A stretch of 64,000 bases of DNA from Eumeta japonica. Taxonomy: Eukaryota > Arthropoda > Insecta > Lepidoptera > Psychidae. The stretch spans positions 186,001 to 250,000 of the forward strand of contig BGZK01000895.1 of NCBI GenBank assembly GCA_005406025.1, in the 5' to 3' direction. Both the position numbers and the translations under genes were made by a program. A model generated the notes under the pieces. The model made no database searches, was not told where the DNA came from, and saw nothing but the letters and a program-made list of their open reading frames with translations. Positions 57,306 to 64,000 of this stretch are shown in pieces (within the stretch, counting starts at the first letter, position 1; every line of letters starts with the position of its first letter).

Positions 57306-57479
57306 TAATCACGTTATTTAAATACTCGAGGTTGTGTGAACGGCGCCTTTGATCCGATATGTGCACAAGATAGGCTTACAGATTAACCGCATTAAAAAAA
57401 AATTAAATAATACTGATTAATCGATACGAGAGATCCTACCTACGAAATAAAGATATTTTTTATTTGATGTGATTTGATT

Positions 57480-58265
57480 ATTACACAAAAATTTGGCTGT
57501 AAAAAAATTTGTTCGCTTTGGATCCTGCACAACTTGCGCATTGACCAAAAACAGGGTGGCGTCGATTGATGCAATAGAATTATCAAAAAATACAATCATG
57601 GTGCGAAAAAAGCTGTTTATAATATCTACAAATCTTTGATCTAAGCGTACAATCCGAAACTAAACAACAGTCAACGGTGTGGGTGTTCTAAATTGAGCCT
57701 AACCCAACAAAATAGATTCGTGCCAAAAGAACTTCGAAGCAAATGGTTGTCTTTTTTTCAAATAAATGGGCATGTGGTTACAGTGCTACTAGAGAATCGT
57801 AAAACGGTTAATTGGGAGCGGTATATGAACATTTGTTTGCCAGAAGTCTTTGAAAAAATAAGAAAGAATAAGTGAAAACGCAGAATCATTCTTCATCATG
57901 ACAATGCTAGCTGCTACACGTCGGCCGAAACAAGTCGGTTTTTCGAAGGTCAAAAGATCGAATTGACGAGTCTTCCGCCATACAGCCCCGATTTGGTATC
58001 CAACGACTTCTATTTATTCCCAAGCGTGAAGAATAAATTAGGTAGTCAACGTTTTTCGAGCTGCAAAGAGGCCGTACATGCATTAAAAATGCACATTTGG
58101 AGTAACCTCAATCGGAATGGAAAAGGTGCTTTCAAAAGATTGGTTTCAGCGTATGGAAAAGGGCATCGATCATCATTGAGAATTTTCTGAAAAACAATAA
58201 AACCACATTAAATGTTAGATCTTTATTTCTTTTTGATATTCCAGACATATAAACAGCAGCCCTCT
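57480..58265 (+). mobile_element. Mariner copy lacking its 5' part
   Basis: Same subfamily as 53076-54356 but on the + strand. It starts within the transposase at KFGCKKICSLWILHNL (family: LAVKKICSRWIPHNL) and runs through broken frames with LSFFQINGHVVTVLLENRKT, ERYMNICLPEVFEKIRK, HHDNASCYTSAETSRFFEGQ, PPYSPDLVSNDFYLFPSVKN and a weak C-terminus. Its 3' end (AGAGGGCTGCTGTTTATATG on the - strand) matches the inverted repeat of the 53-kb copy, with TA at 58266-58267. No 5' inverted repeat or N-terminal coding was found to the left. Confidence 0.85.
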
Positions 58266-58269
58266 TATT

Positions 58270-60055
58270 TAATATTAAGCGCATGAGTCTCTAAGTAATT
58301 ACTTACACGTACTTGTCAAATTAGAAGCTGTCAGCACTTCACATAAAGAACATATTTTATGAAAGGAATAACTAAATAATTCAACAGTTAATATCCAATT
58401 TTAATTATATAGAATAAAATATTTACATAATATTTACACTAATTATCTTCACTGCAATAACTTTATAAATGGAAAAGAACAATTTTATTATTGTTTATTG
58501 AAGTTTACTCCTTAGGAATAGATTTTCATATATAGTCCGCGGCATGCAAATTAAATGCGGAGCAAAATCGAGTGTTAAGATAAGTTAAACCGTTCAATAT
58601 GTTGTACCTCTGCACAATATATTCGCGTATTTTATACAATGAGTGTATTTTTTCTCATAGCTGATTTATAGATGTTTTATTTTGAACGCAGATAAGTTAA
58701 GCTTTTAATGGACAAGGTGTCAAACGTCATTGCCCTTATTAATAATCGCTTTACGAGGATTTTTTAAGTTTCAAAATTTTAGAATGTAATATAATTTATG
58801 TAATATATTTTATCAGATCAATTTAAGTAATATGATTAAAAATATGTATATGCTTCCAACATTTTAAGAAATGCCTTTGATTTGCCCATTGCGCATAATC
58901 GAAGAAATTTCATATATTCGGTACATTTATTCCATACTTTTTATTTATAATTACATATTGTACCCCCTTTTATTTATGTTATCATTAGCTGAGCAGGAAA
59001 ATTTTCAAATTACAATTTAAAGCAATTTCGTTTGGTATAAATTTATCACATATTTTTAAAATTGGGCGTGTTCTATCCCCCGACAGATACTTTAATTTCT
59101 TTGGACCATAGCATATGTATAAAACGGTTATCCTGCATTGTTTGTATTGAAACTGAAGTTATCTTCTTACGCTTAATCGCTGAAAACAGCCAACACCTGG
59201 AGAGTGAACGGTATGTGGAATTGCGGCAGGAATTGTACACGACTGGGAGGGAGCGAGTACGCTGAAAACGCTCAGGTAGTTCCGCCCGTGCCTCGTCTCG
59301 TTGAGTCTGCTGACAAAACAAGAGCCTTGGAGCCCCCGCTTTGAGAGCGCTTGCATTCGCGATAACTGTACTATACAAAAGTTTACATACAATCTTAACA
59401 CACACAGAGATGTTTTATGTTAAAATGCATTTCTTGCAGTTGCGACATTACGGACGAGTCGGGTATATATCAGTAAATATATTAGATGAACGCTAAAGCA
59501 ATTTTCATTTATTTCATTATTTATATTAATAATTTTGCGATCTCATGCTTTATTTCTGACATAGACGACCTGAAATAATCAATAATAAGATCCGATTCGC
59601 AATCCTTAGCCGACTCATGATCGTTGACTTCCTATTTTTTCCCTGTTCTGTGTATACAAATAGTTCGATTAATTTTGGACAATTCACACATTTTTTCATT
59701 CACACATTTCTACGCCTTTGAATTATTAAAGCCCTTGTTTTTTAGAGGACAGCTTGGATTAGTCTGTGTGCGATGATTTGGTCTCCTGTCGCCATCGCCA
59801 CACGAGCTGACGTTTCTGTATATGGAGTTGAAAACCTACCCTTTTGGAGAAAGTATTTGTGTTACAATGAGTCTAAACTGTAATAAGGAATAAGTTAGTG
59901 AAAAAAGCCTACAACGACAAGACAAATGTAGATCCAGTATGAATTTTAGTTTCGTACTTGTGAAATATAAAGTATGAAGAAGTAAATTCTCTAAAAATTG
60001 TTGTTTTGGGTAATTTTGTGTCAAAGATCGGTCGTCTAATAATTTTTTACTGTCT
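58270..60055. other. No gene seen
   Basis: AT-rich. A GC-richer patch at 59265-59350 lies in a - strand open stretch (59073-59405) without splice sites or recognisable motifs. Confidence 0.4.
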
Positions 60056-60059
60056 CATA

Positions 60060-60165
60060 TCAAACCTTATGGGGATGCCAAACCAAGCCTTAAGGTCGTA
60101 CGTCCTAAAAATTTAGGGGGAAGCCTATGCCCAGCAATGGAAGTCTATTGACAGAAACGAACGAA
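60060..60165 (+). repeat. LINE-type 3' tail motif typical of Lepidoptera
   Basis: GGGGGAAGCCTATGCCCAGC followed by AATGGAAGTCTATTGACAG matches from memory the GGAGGCCTATGCCCAGCAGTGGGA tail of an abundant lepidopteran LINE-derived repeat. The upstream part is too decayed to read as protein. Confidence 0.5.
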
Positions 60166-60169
60166 CTAA

Positions 60170-61645
60170 CGAAAATATGTTAAAAAATTTAAAAAACAAG
60201 AAGACACTAAAAGCTTTGTATAATGGAGATATAATGCTTCAAAACAAACAAAAAAAAGGTTGTAAATATAGATTGACAGTTATCATGTTTCAGACAGAAA
60301 GAAAGGAAGAAAAAAAAAATTTTATCTACATGAGTTATTTAAATTGTTGTCTCTCATTAAAATTCAAAATCAGATTTTTACGGCTGGTTCGGAAATATAA
60401 GAAGGTGAAGAACTGATTAGATAATCCTTCAGGCTTATATTTTTTTTTTCATATTTGAAACTTAAATCTGTCACCTCGATGCCCAATTATTATTATCGTT
60501 TAAATATTAATACAATACTATTAATTAATACATACAATAGCAGCAATTTTTGGGAGTTAGACTTTCTGATTTATTTTTGAAATTTATTATTAATCTATTC
60601 TTTTATTCGTCCGGGAATATTCGTTAAGCGATATGTTTACAGTCAGTTTATTTCGCAGTAATTGCGCATAAAGTTTACACTTTTTTACATTTATTAAAAT
60701 ATAATATAATAAATAGTAACAATATTAACAATAAATGAATTAAGTAAACCAGCACTGACGTTATAAGTGACAAAGACATAAAGGAAAGTTGAATTGCATC
60801 CTGGTTTAGCAAGCCATCACAGTATCACAGATCACATTTTAGAATTAACTTGTCATGACTCCAGAACATGTCAGAACGCAATATCAGTACCGACATGTGT
60901 TATAATTGTAAATTATTTTAACTTGTTTTTTAATTATAGCTTTATTCATCCGAAAAATTTCGAATTCTATTCTCTCGAACTCAAAAATGTTAAAATATTC
61001 ATATACACTTATCATTAAGCTCTTTTAATTAAAATATATACCTACTCATACCATTTACTTTAAACGGCTCTAAAATGTAAAAGTTTAGGCTTCAGTTTTA
61101 AATAAATACTGTGACGGACCGGCTGCACGCGAACGGTTTGCTTAATGGCCCGTTTTTGTTTTTTTCTGATCAGTTGACTATTTGCAGGAGCGGTGCCTCA
61201 CCAACTTAGATCGACGAAATGATATCTCTGAACACTAGGTGTCTATAGAGGTGCAGAGTTACACTTCTGATATGCCAACACGTATGCGATGTACTATAGT
61301 AGACTGTAAACTAAATGTAGTACTGTAGTAGTGCAGGTTTTATGTTACATTCAGCTGCATTTTTATACTGTTTTCTGCAATTTCCGGATTCATCCTTCAA
61401 AGAGTGACCAATCAGGGTGGTCGATTTTAGACCAATTCGATTAAGGCTATCCGAATCTGAAAATATCTTCTCGATAGGAAACCATACCGTCGAGACTCTC
61501 GCTCGTGGATCTTCCACACCCTCGATTTTCAGGGTGCAGGTGCGGGACGGAGGACTTATTGCTGCCTCATGCCCGGACGTCTTCTCGTCGGGGACACGAC
61601 CCCGACGGCTCAAGTGGCAATGGTCCGTATCTGGTGGATCCATTG
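60170..61645. other. No gene seen; G+C rises towards the right
   Basis: AT-rich until about 61120, then mixed. No exon recognised. Confidence 0.4.
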
Positions 61646-61649
61646 ATTG

Positions 61650-62560
61650 ACATCGTGCCGGAGCCCAGTCGCCGACCCACACGCGGGCGCGCGCGGTCAT
61701 TGCGCAGGCGCAGCCGGCAGGTGGAGGGGGGCATCCGGCGTAAATGTTGGGTGCTCGACGAGGGGGGGGAGGGAGGCACAGCTCAAGCCGGACACGCAGC
61801 CGACCGCCGGTGGTCGGACGCTGGTGGACGCCGACCGGATCAAGGCGGCACGCATCGGTAACCCGCGTAGACGTAGATCTAACCGAGCGCGCCTGCCGAC
61901 CGCTGATCAGGCTATCCACGCATCCGCCTGCAGCAGCCAGGGCAGTGCGTGTCAGCGAGCCGCGTCCTTCAACCTCTTCTCTTCTCTCTGTCCCTTGTCG
62001 TGGTGTCGATCCGGTGCCTACGCCGGGCCACCCGCGGGCGCGCGCGTCATCGCGCATGCGCTCGATGGCGGGTGGGGCACCGGGTTGTGAGGAGGTAGTT
62101 GCTGAGGGCGGGAGGGAGGCGCAGAACAGGCTGCACACGCAGCTGACCGCCGGTGGTCGGACGCTGGTGGACGCCGACCGGATCAAGGCAGCACGCATCG
62201 GTGACCCGCTAGGCGTAGATCTAACCGAGCGCGCCTGCCGACCGCTGATCAGGCTATCCATGCATCCGACGGCAGCAGCCAGGGCAGTACGTGTCAGCGA
62301 GCCGCGTCCTTCAACCTCTTCTTCGATCTTCGATCTTCTACTTTCTTCAATCTTCGATCTTCTGTCTTCAATCTTCAATCCGGTGCCTACGCCGGGCCAC
62401 CCGCGGGCGCGCGCGTCATTGCGCATGCGCTCAGCGGCGGGTGGGGGGGCACCGGGTTGCAGAGTGGTGGTTGACGAGGGCGGGGGGGGGGCACGGCTCA
62501 GCCACGCACGCGTCAGCGAGCCGGTGTCCTTTTCTTCTCGCTCCGGCCCTCGTCTGGGTC
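61650..62560. repeat. GC-rich tandem repeat, about 2.5 units of 340-370 bp
   Basis: The block GCCGGGCCACCCGCGGGCGC appears at 62022 and 62391, with a variant at 61671. CTGATCAGGCTATCCA appears at 61903 and 62245, and GGTGGTCGGACGCTGGTGGA in units one and two. Between units two and three lies a (TCTTCGA)-like microsatellite (62318-62379). The whole is very GC-rich, unlike the rest of the window. Long open frames cross it on both strands only because stop codons are rare in such DNA. Confidence 0.85.
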
Positions 62561-63230
62561 GTCTTTCCGATCGACGAGGGCCCCAAGCATCGGTTTGGTG
62601 GAATAATTGTTCCCACGATGTCCGGGTAGGCGCCCCGCCGTCTGCAGCGTGGTAGGCGCGCGGCGTCGGACACTTCGGCGTCCGGTAAGCGCCGGGGGCG
62701 GCCGTACCAGTGCACTCTGCACTTGCAAGGTGGCCGCGGTGCCGAGCCGCCTGCATTTTAGTAGATTAAAATGCGGCGACATCGGCTTTGGTGCGATGAT
62801 GTATGTCCGGTATGTATGTCTCAAAACAAAAAATTGAGGGTAGTCACAAATAATGCGCAGGCCGGTCCGGGGCGCAGCGCGCGAAGCGCGGCGCACGGCG
62901 CGCGTGTTCGGCAGCACACACGCACGCAGGACGTCCTGCGTTGGCCCCCATAGGCGTCGGGCGCGACCTCGACGGCTTGCGCCGGAGGTGTTTGCGATGT
63001 GGTTCGTACTCGCACTCGCGGGAGACGTGGTAATCCTGGTGAGTTGGCGTCCGATCCCGCTGTGCCACGCCGAGGCGTGCGCCGCGGGCCGCTGCCGGGA
63101 GTCAACTCCCGTCGAGACTACTTTGCTGTTTGTCGACATTGATTCCGGGTCGTGCCGTAACGGGCGCCGCTATTAGGCGACTCTGAACGACTACCGTCAG
63201 CGGTCGGCGGCCCTACCGTCTTGAGGGCCA
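62561..63230. other. GC-rich non-repetitive block, unidentified
   Basis: It continues the GC-rich domain without clear tandem repeats (GGCCGGTCCGGGGCGCAGCG, GCGGGCCGCTGCCGGGAGTC, GTCAGCGGTCGGCGGCCC) and stops sharply near 63230, where AT-rich DNA resumes. The + frame that ends at 63176 has MWFVLALAGDVVILVSW, which could be read as a hydrophobic segment, but no family likeness or splice sites support a gene. A GC-rich transposon is a plausible origin. Confidence 0.4.
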
Positions 63231-63234
63231 CCAA

Positions 63235-64000
63235 TATCTATATCAAGCGGTTAACCCTATGAAGAATTGCCGAGACTATACTACATACGTGCATGATGCA
63301 TTTCAGAAGTAAAACTCATACTGTCATTTTTATTCACAGAAAACTATATTTTCTATCATAAATTATTATTATGTTCATAAAACTATATCGAAAAGCGATG
63401 CTTTCGTATGCACAAATTACGAGATGAAAACTTGTCAATGTACATTATATGAATTGAAAATAAGATAACTTATATGTTCACGCCGTGTCCATGTTGGGGT
63501 GTGGAGCGAATTTTCCATTGTGAACAGATACTAACTAATTAAACGAAGTTTATCCCCGATCAAACGGTTAGTTATTAAGTAACAGGTACGTACAGTAGTC
63601 CGTTGTCAATCTAAAAGGAAACGATTTCAATCACGTTCTCCTTCTCGACATCTATCAATACCCACAAAAAGGCGTCTATGGCACGCAACTTAGCGTCGTT
63701 CTTACGTCGTCCAGCGCGCCATGTGCCGGCGGGGCATCATGCGGCTTGTAACGTTGGAGTTGACTCACGGTTAGAAAAATAAATATTTTATAAGTACTTC
63801 ACTTTTTTGTTTAATTAACAAATGTCAAATTATGCAAATAAAAATCAAATTGTTTTGTATTATTAGAACTGTATATTTTATAGATTGCAATATACATTAC
63901 TAAAGTGCAAGTATATTTATTTGAATACGTATCCTGTCATCACGCATAAACTGTTAAACGAATTGTAATACAATTTTGCATGAACAATTATATAAATATT
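63235..64000. other. No gene seen
   Basis: AT-rich again; no recognised features up to the window edge. Confidence 0.4.

Noticed and set aside
61311..62756. 481-codon open frame on the - strand, and long + frames in the same place
   Set aside because: The frame runs through tandem repeats and a microsatellite (the SKIEDRR-like stretch), and several frames on both strands are open at once. This is expected of GC-rich repeat DNA. No domain was recognised.

Overview
The window looks like nuclear DNA from an insect, most likely a moth or butterfly. It is AT-rich and intron-rich, and it carries repeats I associate with Lepidoptera: a dispersed family ending in 'perfect-hexagon' pyrimidine arrays, a long non-coding family with a TTCCGTAG-type start and an ACGAAACT-type end, a GAACCTCCTCCTT / GAAGTCGG family, and a GCCTATGCCCAGCA LINE-type tail. 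No bacterial features, rRNA, tRNA or CRISPR arrays were seen. The assignment to Lepidoptera is inference from repeat memory; no database search was possible.

Host genes. The best gene is the 3' part of a neuroligin on the + strand: five exons (12918-13130, 15122-15260, 16326-16477, 16567-16725, 16813-17659) with matching phases and consensus splice sites. They give the last 502 residues: the end of the cholinesterase-like adhesion domain, a stalk, one membrane segment and a 143-residue cytoplasmic tail. Its 3'UTR holds three perfect Pumilio-type sites. A GC-rich, apparently terminal coding exon (12210-12376, +) lies before it and was not recognised. On the - strand a small acidic terminal exon (24684-24775), and a weaker candidate with the same entry phase (22002-22135), suggest a second gene that converges on neuroligin. 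If so, much of 25-61 kb may be its intron.

Mobile DNA dominates the rest. A complete piggyBac element with TTAA duplications occupies 25006-27536; its transposase is broken. Mariner elements lie at 9059-10299, 28.7-29.7 kb, 53076-54356 and 57.5-58.3 kb, with a scrap at 1.6 kb. A Helitron with both ends (34700-38458) sits inside the reverse transcriptase region of a LINE, whose reading resumes on both sides. It keeps part of the Rep domain but lacks the helicase. Its 5' region is the most striking thing in the window: a dense in-register array of heat-shock elements, then TATA and an initiator at correct spacing and an A-rich leader, i.e. what looks like a heat-shock promoter.

The rest is repeat copies (SINE-like, 0.75-kb family, hexamer-array family), several CpG/GC-rich islands in AT-rich DNA that may be regulatory, and a GC-rich block at 61.65-63.2 kb with about 350-bp tandem repeats of unknown origin. 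Boundaries of dispersed repeats are approximate because they were judged by eye from copy-to-copy similarity.
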